DNA of 64,000 nucleotides from Phytopseudomonas daroniae (GTDB taxonomy: Bacteria; Pseudomonadota; Gammaproteobacteria; Pseudomonadales; Pseudomonadaceae): positions 186,001-250,000 of the forward strand of contig NZ_QJUI01000001.1 of the NCBI RefSeq assembly GCF_004327285.1. The letters are read 5' to 3'. The notes beneath the pieces were generated by a model. It saw only the letters and a program-made list of their open reading frames with translations, searched no databases and was not told where the DNA came from. The translations under genes were made by a program, and so were the position numbers. The stretch's first letter is position 1, and the number at the start of each line of letters is the position of its first letter. Of this stretch, positions 25,004 through 33,206 are shown piece by piece.

Positions 25004-27949
25004 TCAGCTCAAGCCCAGTTCACGCCAGATACGCATCACGTTGCGTCGGTGCTCGTGGAACTGGTCGCCACCCACTACCCCAGGCTGCTTCTGCAACGCC
25101 TGTCGGTGGGCTGCAGAGCGGTAGGTTTTGTAAGCGTCCTGGAGCAGGGTCGCCTCGCCATCACGTAGCAGACCGAGCCGATCCAGGCCTTCCAGAATGC
25201 GGATATTATCGGTGAACTCGAGCAGTACCGGGTGCTGCTTCGACCACGCCAGGGCCGCGTATTGCACCATAAATTCGATATCGACGATACCTCCGGCGTC
25301 CTGCTTGAGGTCGAAGGCCGCGGCGGCGTCGAAGGCATTCTCCGCGGTGCCGGCAGCGGTGGTGCGGGTGCCAAGATTGTCACGCATCTTCGCGCGCATC
25401 TCGCTGACTTCGGCCTGCAACTTGGCCTGATCGCGCTCGCGGGCGAGGACGGCCGTACGCACTTCGGCGAATGCCGCGGCCACCCGCTGACAGCCGACCA
25501 GCACCCGGGCACGCACCAGCGCCTGATGCTCCCAGGTCCAGGCTTCGCTTTCCTGATAACGGCGGAAGGCACCCAGAGAACTGACCAGCAATCCGGCCGC
25601 CCCGGAAGGCCGCAGGCGCATATCGACCTCGTAAAGCTGGCCGGAGTTGGTCTGTGCCGTCAGCAGGTGGATGATGCGCTGACCCAGCCGAGTGAAGAAC
25701 TGCGCACCGTCGATGGGCTTGGCGCCATCGGTCTCGGCCTGGGGATCGCCGTCATGAATGAACACCAGATCCAGATCGGAGCCATGGCCCAGCTCGATAC
25801 CACCGACCTTTCCGTAGCCGACGATGATGAAGTCCGGCGCGCACAAACTGCCGTCTAGCCGCTGCGGTGTGCCATGACGGGCGACCATCTGCCGCCAGGC
25901 CAGCGCCAGCACCTGGTCGAGAATGGCCTCGGCCAGCCAGGTCAGGTAATCGCTGACTTTCATCAGCGGCAACGTGCCAGTGATTTCCGAAGCCGCCACG
26001 CGCAGGCCGTGAGCCAGTTTGAAATGGCGCAGGGCTTCCATCTGCTGTTCCAGATCCTCTTCGGGGATGCGCGTCAGCCGCTCCTGCAGCTCGGCAGCCA
26101 GCTCCGGTGCCTGAGGCGGGCTGAACAGGCGTCCTTCGTTGAGCAGTTCGTCGAGCAGCAGCGGAAAGCGCGTGATCTGCTCGGCGATCCACGGGCTGGC
26201 CGCACACAGGGTCAGCAGGCGCAGTAACGCATTGGGGTTTTCCGTGAGCAGCACCAGGTAGGCGGAGCGCCGGGCTACCGCTTCGATCAGCGGCAAGACC
26301 CGCTCCAGCACCAGATCCGGCTTTTCCTGCTCCACCGTGGCGGCCAGCAGCCGCGGGATGAAGGCATCCAGGCGCTCGCGACCGATGCGCTGCATCGCCC
26401 GTACCTGATTGCCGTTGCGCAGCCCCACCAGGCGTTGCCAGGCGGCCTGGGCATCGGCGAACCCGGCTTCGGCCAATTGCCGGCAGGCCGCTTCTTCGTC
26501 CCGATCGTCGTTCCACAGCGGCAGCCAGGCGGCGCCGACCATGGGCTCTTCGCCAATGTCCTGATCTTCGTCCGGGTCGGCGATGACCTGGCGGAAGTGC
26601 CAGTCGACGCGACCACGCCACTGCATCAACTGCGCATGGAAAGCTTCCCAGTCGTCGAAGCCGAGCATGAAGGCCACCCGTGCACGATCTTCGTCGTTGT
26701 CCGGCAGCATCTGCGTCTGCCGGTCATCGATGGCCTGCAGGGCATGCTCGGTATAACGCAGGAAGGCATAACCGGCGAGCAGTTCGTCGACTGCCTGCGC
26801 TGGCAGATAACCCTGCCCCTTGAGAGTATCGAGCACCTTGAGCAGCGAACGCTGCTGCAGGCTGAGATCGCGACCGCCGTGGATCAGTTGGAAGGCCTGG
26901 GCGATGAACTCCACTTCACGGATGCCACCAGAGCCGAGCTTGATGTTTTCGGCCATGCCCTTGCGCCGGACTTCCTGCTGAATCAGCTGCTTCATGGTGC
27001 GCAGCGCGTCGATGGCGGAAAAATCCAGATAACGGCGATAGACGAACGGGCGCAACATCTCCAGCAATTGCGCGCCGGCCTCCTGGTCACCGCCGACCAC
27101 CCGCGCCTTGATCATCGCATAGCGCTCCCAGTCGCGACCCTGATCCTGGTAGTACTGCTCCAGCGCGTTGAAACTGAACACCAGCGCACCGGAAGAACCA
27201 TAGGGGCGCAGGCGCATGTCGGTGCGGAACACGAAGCCGTCGACGGTGATGGCGTCCAGCGCCTTGATCAGCTTCTGGCCCAGGCGGATGAAGAACTCCT
27301 GGTTATCCAGCGGCCGCTTGACCCCCTGGGTTTCGCCGCCTTCCGGATAGCCGAAGATCAGATCGATATCCGACGACAGGTTCAGCTCATGGGCACCAAG
27401 CTTGCCCATGCCGAGGATGACCATATGCTGCGGCTCGCCAGTGCGGTGCCCGACCGGCGTGCCGAACTGCTCACAGTGCTTGGGATAGAGCCATTGATAG
27501 GCCAGATCGATGCAGGCATCGGCCAGGTCGGATAAATCGCGGCACGTCTCCACCAGATCCGCCTGACGACTGATATCGCGCCAGATGATGCGCAGCTGCT
27601 GGCGATTGCGAAAGCGCCGCAGACTGCGCGCCAAGGCATTCTCGTCAGCACATTCGCTCAACTGTCTTGCAAGCTGCCCGCGCAACTCACCGGCTGCCAG
27701 GCGGCGTTCCAGCTCGCCACTGTCGGCCAGGTCGAGCAGCATTTTCGGGTCGCGTAGCCCCTGCTGCGTCACGAAGTCGCTCGCGGCCGTCACCCGTTGC
27801 AAATGCTCCTTGCGCAGCGGCGGCCAGGCAGCGAAGCCGGTGGCGGCCTGGGGAGACAATTCACTGAAGGTCTGAGTCAGCGACTGCTCGGCGCGCTGGG
27901 CCAGCGGCATGAGGATGGCAGGCAAAGAGACGAGCGCGGGCAAGCTCAT
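25004..27949 (-). CDS. glnE: Glutamine synthetase adenylyltransferase / adenylyl-removing enzyme
   Basis: GlnE controls glutamine synthetase by adding or removing AMP on a tyrosine in response to PII and glutamine. The 981-residue protein has two nucleotidyltransferase domains. The N-terminal one (LSSDIDLIFGYPEGG) is the adenylyl-removase, and the C-terminal one (LGHGSDLDLVFIHDGD) is the adenylyltransferase. Both keep the paired metal-binding Asp residues. AAGGATA lies before the ATG. The gene diverges from aceE and precedes the LPS operon by 48 bp; cotranscription with waaF is possible. Confidence 0.96.
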   Translation of the reverse strand: MSLPALVSLPAILMPLAQRAEQSLTQTFSELSPQAATGFAAWPPLRKEHLQRVTAASDFVTQQGLRDPKMLLDLADSGELERRLAAGELRGQLARQLSECADENALARSLRRFRNRQQLRIIWRDISRQADLVETCRDLSDLADACIDLAYQWLYPKHCEQFGTPVGHRTGEPQHMVILGMGKLGAHELNLSSDIDLIFGYPEGGETQGVKRPLDNQEFFIRLGQKLIKALDAITVDGFVFRTDMRLRPYGSSGALVFSFNALEQYYQDQGRDWERYAMIKARVVGGDQEAGAQLLEMLRPFVYRRYLDFSAIDALRTMKQLIQQEVRRKGMAENIKLGSGGIREVEFIAQAFQLIHGGRDLSLQQRSLLKVLDTLKGQGYLPAQAVDELLAGYAFLRYTEHALQAIDDRQTQMLPDNDEDRARVAFMLGFDDWEAFHAQLMQWRGRVDWHFRQVIADPDEDQDIGEEPMVGAAWLPLWNDDRDEEAACRQLAEAGFADAQAAWQRLVGLRNGNQVRAMQRIGRERLDAFIPRLLAATVEQEKPDLVLERVLPLIEAVARRSAYLVLLTENPNALLRLLTLCAASPWIAEQITRFPLLLDELLNEGRLFSPPQAPELAAELQERLTRIPEEDLEQQMEALRHFKLAHGLRVAASEITGTLPLMKVSDYLTWLAEAILDQVLALAWRQMVARHGTPQRLDGSLCAPDFIIVGYGKVGGIELGHGSDLDLVFIHDGDPQAETDGAKPIDGAQFFTRLGQRIIHLLTAQTNSGQLYEVDMRLRPSGAAGLLVSSLGAFRRYQESEAWTWEHQALVRARVLVGCQRVAAAFAEVRTAVLARERDQAKLQAEVSEMRAKMRDNLGTRTTAAGTAENAFDAAAAFDLKQDAGGIVDIEFMVQYAALAWSKQHPVLLEFTDNIRILEGLDRLGLLRDGEATLLQDAYKTYRSAAHRQALQKQPGVVGGDQFHEHRRNVMRIWRELGLS

Positions 27950-28040
27950 GGTCTATCCTTTTCGGCGGGCTACTGAGCCTGTTGGAAAACCGGCGAAGCC
28001 CTGCGAAGGCTCGCCGCGTATGGCTCACGCCTGATTTGAT

Positions 28041-28107
28041 TGTAGTTTTGCTGCTAATGAATCAATCGTAAGAGCTGAAATCGCCAGCGAAATGTAGTAA
28101 AACTACA
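28041..28107. promoter_or_regulatory. Paired palindromic operator upstream of aceE
   Basis: A perfect 6-3-6 palindrome TGTAGTAAAACTACA at 28093-28107 and a 12/15 match to its reverse complement (TGTAGTTTTGCTGCT) at 28041-28055, 52 bp apart start to start (about five helical turns). This architecture resembles sites described for RpiR-family carbon regulators of Pseudomonas (RccR/HexR), which act on aceE and glycolytic genes. The regulator is inferred from memory. The sites lie in the 269-bp glnE-aceE divergent region and could affect both genes. Confidence 0.6.
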
Positions 28108-28218
28108 CGAAGCCGGATCTACCCAACCGGTATATCCAAGAATTAATGTGCCCGCTCAAAAAGCCGGCCACGCATCCTGGCTTCCGATTCTGGAAGCCTT
28201 TCCGCTCTGGAGCAAGCC

Positions 28219-30867
28219 ATGCAAGACCTCGATCCAATCGAAACCCAGGAATGGCTGGACGCGCTGGAATCCGTCCTCGACAAGGAAGGCGAAGACCGTG
28301 CCCACTATCTGATGACGCGCCTGGGTGAGTTGGCCACTCGTAGCGGCACGCAGTTGCCCTATTCGATCACCACACCCTATCGCAACACCATCCCGGTAAC
28401 CCGCGAAGCGCGCATGCCGGGCGACCTGTTCATGGAACGCCGCATCCGCTCGATCGTTCGCTGGAACGCCCTGGCCATGGTGATGCGCGCCAACATGCAG
28501 GATCCGGATCTGGGTGGCCACATCTCCACCTTCGCCTCCAGTGCGACCCTCTACGACATCGGCTTCAACTACTTCTTCCAGGCTCCGACCGATGAGCATG
28601 GCGGCGACCTGATCTACTATCAGGGCCACGCCTCTCCCGGCATCTACGCACGCGCCTTCCTGGAAGGCCGCCTGAGCGAAGAGCAGATGCTCAAGTTCCG
28701 TCAGGAAGTGGACGGTGGCGGCCTGTCGTCCTACCCGCACCCGCATCTGATGCCGGACTTCTGGCAGTTCCCCACCGTTTCCATGGGCTTGGGCCCGATC
28801 ACCGCGATCTACCAGGCACGCTTCATGAAGTACCTGGAAAACCGCGGTTTCATCCCGGCCGGCAAGCAGAAGGTCTGGTGCTTCATCGGCGACGGCGAGT
28901 GCGACGAGCCGGAAACCCTGGGCGCCATCTCCCTGGCCGGCCGCGAAAACCTCGACAACCTGATCTTCGTCATCAACTGCAACCTGCAGCGCCTCGACGG
29001 CCCAGTGCGTGGTAACAGCAAGATCATCCAGGAACTGGAAGGCAACTTCCGCGGTGCCAACTGGAACGTCAACAAGGTCATCTGGGGCCGCATGTGGGAT
29101 CCGCTGTTCGCCCAGGACGAAGACGGCCGCATGCAGCGTCGCATGGATCAGGCCATCGACGGCGAGTACCAGAACTACAAGGCCAAGGACGGCGCCTACG
29201 TGCGCCAGCACTTCTTCGGTGCCGACCCGGAGCTGCTCAAGCGCGTCGAGAAGCTCTCCGACGAGGAGATCTTCAATCTCAACCGCGGCGGCCACGACCC
29301 CTACAAGGTCTATGCGGCCTACCATCAGGCGGTCAACCACAAGGGTCAGCCGACCGTCATCCTGGCCAAGACCATCAAGGGCTATGGCACCGGTGCCGGC
29401 GAAGCGAAGAACACCGCGCACAACACCAAGAAGGTCGATATCGAGTCGCTGAAGAAATTCCGCGATCGCTTCGACATCCCGCTGAACGATTCGCAGTTGG
29501 AAGAACTGCCGTTCTACCGTCCGGCCGAAGACAGCGCGGAAATGAAGTACCTGCGCAAGTGCCGCGAGAAGCTCGGTGGCCACCTGCCGCAGCGCAACCG
29601 CGGCACCATCAGCATCCCGACCCCGCCGCTGGACACCCTCAAGGCTGTTCTGGACGGCTCCGGCGACCGCGAAATTTCCACCACCATGGCGTTCGGCCGC
29701 ATCCTTGCGTCGCTGGTCAAGGACAAGGAGCTGGGCAAGCGTATCGTCCCGATCCTCGCTGACGAAGCCCGTACCTTCGGTATGGAAGGCATGTTTCGCC
29801 AGTTGGGTATCTACTCGCCTGTCGGCCAGCTGTACGAGCCGGTCGACCGCGACCAGGTGATGTACTACCGCGAAGAGAAGGACGGCCAGATCCTCCAGGA
29901 AGGCCTCAACGAGGCCGGTGCGTTCTCCTCCTTCATCGCTGCCGGTACCGCCTACAGCAACTACAACACACCGATGCTGCCGGTCTACATCTTCTACTCG
30001 ATGTTCGGCTTCCAGCGTATCGGTGACCTGGCCTGGGCAGCTGGCGACGGCCAGACCCGCGGCTTCCTACTGGGCGGCACTTCCGGCCGCACCACGCTGA
30101 ACGGTGAAGGCCTGCAGCACGAGGACGGCCACAGCCACATCCTCGCCAGCACCATCCCCAACGTGCGCAGCTACGATCCAACCTATGCCTACGAGCTGGC
30201 GGTGATCGTGCGCGAAGGCACGCACCGGATGATGACCCTGCAGGAAAACGTTTATTACTACATCACCGTGATGAACGAGAACTACCAGCAGCCCGCCATG
30301 CCGGAAGGTGTCGAAGAAGGCATCATCAAGGGCATGTACCTGCTCGAAGAGGACAAGAAGGAAGCCGCCCACCACGTGCAACTGCTGGGCTGCGGCACCA
30401 TCCTCAACGAAGTTCGCGAAGCGGCGAAGATCCTGCGCAACGATTACAACATCGGCGCCGACGTATGGAGCGTCACCAGCTTCAACGAACTGCGCCGTGA
30501 CGGCCTGGCCGTGGAACGCAGCAACCGCCTGCACCCGGGCGACGAGCCCAAGCAGAGCTATGTCGAACAGTGCCTGAACGGCCGCAAAGGCCCGGTTGTG
30601 GCGAGCACCGACTACATGAAGCTGTTCGCCGAGCAGATTCGTCAGTGGGTACCGGTCAAGGAATACAAGGTGCTGGGCACCGACGGTTACGGCCGCAGCG
30701 ACAGCCGCCGCAAACTGCGCGATTTCTTCGAAGTGGATCGCCGCTGGGTCGTCCTGGCTGCGCTCGAAGCGCTGGCCGATCGTGGTGAGATCGAACGTAA
30801 AGTCGTGGCCGAGGCCATCGTCAAGTTCGGTATCGATCCCGAAAAACGTAACCCTCTGGACTGCTAA
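28219..30867 (+). CDS. aceE: Pyruvate dehydrogenase E1 component, homodimeric type
   Basis: E1 decarboxylates pyruvate using thiamine diphosphate and passes the acetyl group to the AceF lipoyl domains. At 882 residues it is the single-chain alpha2-type enzyme. The ThDP/Mg site is visible as GDGECDEPETLGAISLAGRE followed by NCNLQRLDGPVRGN. HASPGIYARAFLEGRL near residue 135 carries an active-site His. A GGAG lies before the ATG. It is 11 bp from aceF, so one operon. Regulation probably goes through the palindromes described upstream. Confidence 0.97.
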   Translation: MQDLDPIETQEWLDALESVLDKEGEDRAHYLMTRLGELATRSGTQLPYSITTPYRNTIPVTREARMPGDLFMERRIRSIVRWNALAMVMRANMQDPDLGGHISTFASSATLYDIGFNYFFQAPTDEHGGDLIYYQGHASPGIYARAFLEGRLSEEQMLKFRQEVDGGGLSSYPHPHLMPDFWQFPTVSMGLGPITAIYQARFMKYLENRGFIPAGKQKVWCFIGDGECDEPETLGAISLAGRENLDNLIFVINCNLQRLDGPVRGNSKIIQELEGNFRGANWNVNKVIWGRMWDPLFAQDEDGRMQRRMDQAIDGEYQNYKAKDGAYVRQHFFGADPELLKRVEKLSDEEIFNLNRGGHDPYKVYAAYHQAVNHKGQPTVILAKTIKGYGTGAGEAKNTAHNTKKVDIESLKKFRDRFDIPLNDSQLEELPFYRPAEDSAEMKYLRKCREKLGGHLPQRNRGTISIPTPPLDTLKAVLDGSGDREISTTMAFGRILASLVKDKELGKRIVPILADEARTFGMEGMFRQLGIYSPVGQLYEPVDRDQVMYYREEKDGQILQEGLNEAGAFSSFIAAGTAYSNYNTPMLPVYIFYSMFGFQRIGDLAWAAGDGQTRGFLLGGTSGRTTLNGEGLQHEDGHSHILASTIPNVRSYDPTYAYELAVIVREGTHRMMTLQENVYYYITVMNENYQQPAMPEGVEEGIIKGMYLLEEDKKEAAHHVQLLGCGTILNEVREAAKILRNDYNIGADVWSVTSFNELRRDGLAVERSNRLHPGDEPKQSYVEQCLNGRKGPVVASTDYMKLFAEQIRQWVPVKEYKVLGTDGYGRSDSRRKLRDFFEVDRRWVVLAALEALADRGEIERKVVAEAIVKFGIDPEKRNPLDC

Positions 30868-30878
30868 GGAGACGCATT

Positions 30879-32876
30879 GTGAGTGAATTGATTCGCGTAC
30901 CCGACATCGGCGGTGGTGAGGGTGAAGTCATCGAGTTGTTCGTCAAGGTTGGCGACCGCATCGAGGCAGATCAAAGCCTGCTGACCCTCGAGTCGGACAA
31001 GGCCAGCATGGAGATTCCGGCCCCCAAAGCCGGCGTCGTCAAGAGCCTGAAAGTCAAGCTGGGCGATAACCTGAAAGAAGGCGACGAACTGCTCGAACTG
31101 GACGTGGAAGGCGATGCCGAGGCCGCTCCGGCCAAGCAAGAGCAGGCGCCTGCCCAGGCAGAACCTGCCGCTGCAGCGCAGCAAGCCGCCGAGCCACAGG
31201 CTCAGTCGGCGGGCAGTGCCGAGCCTCAGGAAGTCAAGGTGCCGGACATCGGTTCCAGCGCCAAGGCCAGCGTGATCGAAGTGTCGGTCAAGCCGGGCGA
31301 CACCATTGAGGCCGATCAATCGCTGATCACCCTCGAGTCCGACAAGGCCAGCATGGAAATCCCCTCGCCCGCCGCAGGCGTGGTGGAGAGCGTGTCGATC
31401 AAGGTTGGTGACGAAGTCGGTACCGGCGACCTGATCCTGATACTCAAAGGCGCTGCTGGCGCACAGCCGAAGCAGGCTGCCAGCGCTCCGGCTGCCGCAC
31501 CAAGTGCTGCTGCCCCTGCCGAAGCCGCCGCTCCTGCGGCAGTCGAAGAAGAGCCGGCAGGCGAAAGCAGTGAAGAAGTGCGTATTCCGGATATTGGCGA
31601 AGACGCTGCTGGCGTGATCGAAGTGCTGGTCAAGGTTGGCGACAGCGTCGAAACCGAACAGTCGCTGATCGTGCTGGAATCGGCCAAGGCCAGCATGGAG
31701 ATCCCGGCCCCCAAGGCCGGGGTTATCGAGAGCATCGCCATCAAGGTCGGTGATCAGGCCAAGACCGGCGACCTGATCCTGGTGCTGAAAGTCCAGGGCA
31801 AGGCAGCCGCCAAACCCGCGGCCGCCGCTCAGGCTCCAGCTGCCGCCCCGGAACAGACCAAAGCGGCCAACGTCCAGGGTTCGGTACCCGCCAAGGCCGC
31901 ACCGCAGGCCGCACCGCAGGCCGCTCCAGCGGCCACGCCAAGCCGAGACGGCAGCAAAGTGCACGCCGGCCCGGCCGTGCGCCAGCTGGCCCGCGAATTC
32001 GGCGTCGAGCTGAGCGCCGTGGCAGGTACCGGCCCGAAAGGTCGCATCCTCAAGGAAGACGTGCAGGTCTACGTCAAGGCCGAGCTGCAGAAGGCCAAAT
32101 CGGCTCCTGCCGCAGCAGCGGCTGGCGCTACCGGCGGTGCAGGCATTCCGCCGATCCCGACCATCGATTTCAGCAAGTTCGGTGAAATCGAAGAAGTGCC
32201 GATGACCCGCCTGATGCAGGTCGGTGCTGCCAACCTGCACCGCAGCTGGCTGAACGTGCCGCACGTGACGCAGTTCGACTCGGCAGACATCACCGAGCTG
32301 GAAGCTTTCCGCGTCGCCCAGAAGGCCGTCGCCGAGAAAGCCGGCGTCAAGCTGACCGTTCTGCCGCTGTTGCTCAAGGCCTGCGCTTACCTGCTCAAGG
32401 AACTGCCGGACTTCAACAGTTCGTTGGCTCCGAGCGGCAAGGCCGTGATCCGCAAGAAATACGTGCACATCGGCTTCGCCGTCGATACTCCGGATGGCCT
32501 GCTGGTGCCGGTGATCAAGAACGTCGACCAGAAGAGCCTGCTGCAACTGGCTGCCGAAGCCGCCGCACTGGCGGAAAAAGCGCGCAACAAGAAGCTCTCG
32601 GCTGACGACATGCAGGGCGCCTGCTTCACCATCTCCAGCCTCGGTCACATTGGCGGCACCGGCTTCACGCCGATCGTCAACGCACCGGAAGTGGCGATCC
32701 TCGGTGTCAGCAAGGCAACCATCCAGCCGGTATGGGATGGCAAAGCCTTCCAGCCCAAGCTGATGCTGCCGCTGTCGCTGTCCTACGATCACCGCGTGAT
32801 CAATGGTGCAGCCGCCGCACGCTTCACCAAGCGCCTGGGCGATGTACTGACCGATATCCGCACCATGCTGCTGTAA
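30879..32876 (+). CDS. aceF: Pyruvate dehydrogenase E2, dihydrolipoyl acetyltransferase with three lipoyl domains
   Basis: E2 is the core of the pyruvate dehydrogenase complex. The order is three lipoyl domains (lipoyl Lys at residues 41, 156 and 270), separated by Ala/Pro/Gln-rich linkers. They are followed by an E1/E3-binding domain (AGPAVRQLAREFGVELSAV) and the catalytic acetyltransferase ending SLSYDHRVINGAAAARF with the His and Asp. The third lipoyl site is ESAKAS rather than ESDKAS. The start is GTG after AAGGAG. The 665 residues resemble three-domain E2s (E. coli, Azotobacter); P. aeruginosa AceF is shorter, with two lipoyl domains as I recall. Confidence 0.97.
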   Translation: MSELIRVPDIGGGEGEVIELFVKVGDRIEADQSLLTLESDKASMEIPAPKAGVVKSLKVKLGDNLKEGDELLELDVEGDAEAAPAKQEQAPAQAEPAAAAQQAAEPQAQSAGSAEPQEVKVPDIGSSAKASVIEVSVKPGDTIEADQSLITLESDKASMEIPSPAAGVVESVSIKVGDEVGTGDLILILKGAAGAQPKQAASAPAAAPSAAAPAEAAAPAAVEEEPAGESSEEVRIPDIGEDAAGVIEVLVKVGDSVETEQSLIVLESAKASMEIPAPKAGVIESIAIKVGDQAKTGDLILVLKVQGKAAAKPAAAAQAPAAAPEQTKAANVQGSVPAKAAPQAAPQAAPAATPSRDGSKVHAGPAVRQLAREFGVELSAVAGTGPKGRILKEDVQVYVKAELQKAKSAPAAAAAGATGGAGIPPIPTIDFSKFGEIEEVPMTRLMQVGAANLHRSWLNVPHVTQFDSADITELEAFRVAQKAVAEKAGVKLTVLPLLLKACAYLLKELPDFNSSLAPSGKAVIRKKYVHIGFAVDTPDGLLVPVIKNVDQKSLLQLAAEAAALAEKARNKKLSADDMQGACFTISSLGHIGGTGFTPIVNAPEVAILGVSKATIQPVWDGKAFQPKLMLPLSLSYDHRVINGAAAARFTKRLGDVLTDIRTMLL

Positions 32877-32911
32877 ACGAACCATTTTCGAGCGCCACGC
32901 TCGTACCCTCG

Positions 32912-32940
32912 ACCCCGCCCGATCAGGCGGGGTTTTTTTT
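32912..32940 (+). terminator. Rho-independent terminator of aceE-aceF
   Basis: A 7-bp GC stem CCCCGCC / GGCGGGG with a 6-nt loop, followed by eight T residues, 36 bp after the aceF stop. It is a textbook intrinsic terminator. Confidence 0.93.
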
Positions 32941-33206
32941 GCCTGTTTTCACGGTAACCGCCGCGTTCGAAGACGCCAGAACAAGCTTGATAGTCATCAA
33001 AATAAAATAATTATTTATTTAAAATCAGCACGTTAAAAGAAAGACATCACAATGCCACTAGATTTCTTGTCAGCCGTCACACCATGGTGCAACCTAGGCG
33101 CCATTACCGCCTCACAGCGGCCAGGGAGATGCGGCAACACCCCTCGTTAGCGCTATAGTGAAAAGGCCAGGCGTTGCCTGCGCCAGCAGATGGATACAGC
33201 CATTCG
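32941..33206. other. AT-rich intergenic region upstream of dipA
   Basis: No gene is visible. An AT-rich tract at about 32996-33030, containing runs such as ATAATTATTTATTTAAAAT, is the likely promoter/UP-element area of the phosphodiesterase gene. I could not settle on a single -35/-10 pair. Confidence 0.5.

Noticed and set aside
28156..29583. 475-codon minus-strand open frame opposite aceE
   Set aside because: It is antisense to conserved ThDP-enzyme sequence, has no family features, and is rich in Val/Asp/Ala as expected for a shadow frame.
30980..31720. Three long near-repeats that could be taken for a tandem DNA repeat array
   Set aside because: They are the three lipoyl domains of AceF, so the repetition is protein-level.
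30864..32885. 673-codon minus-strand open frame opposite aceF
   Set aside because: It is a composition effect of the GC-rich, repetitive lipoyl-linker coding region; aceF is unambiguous.
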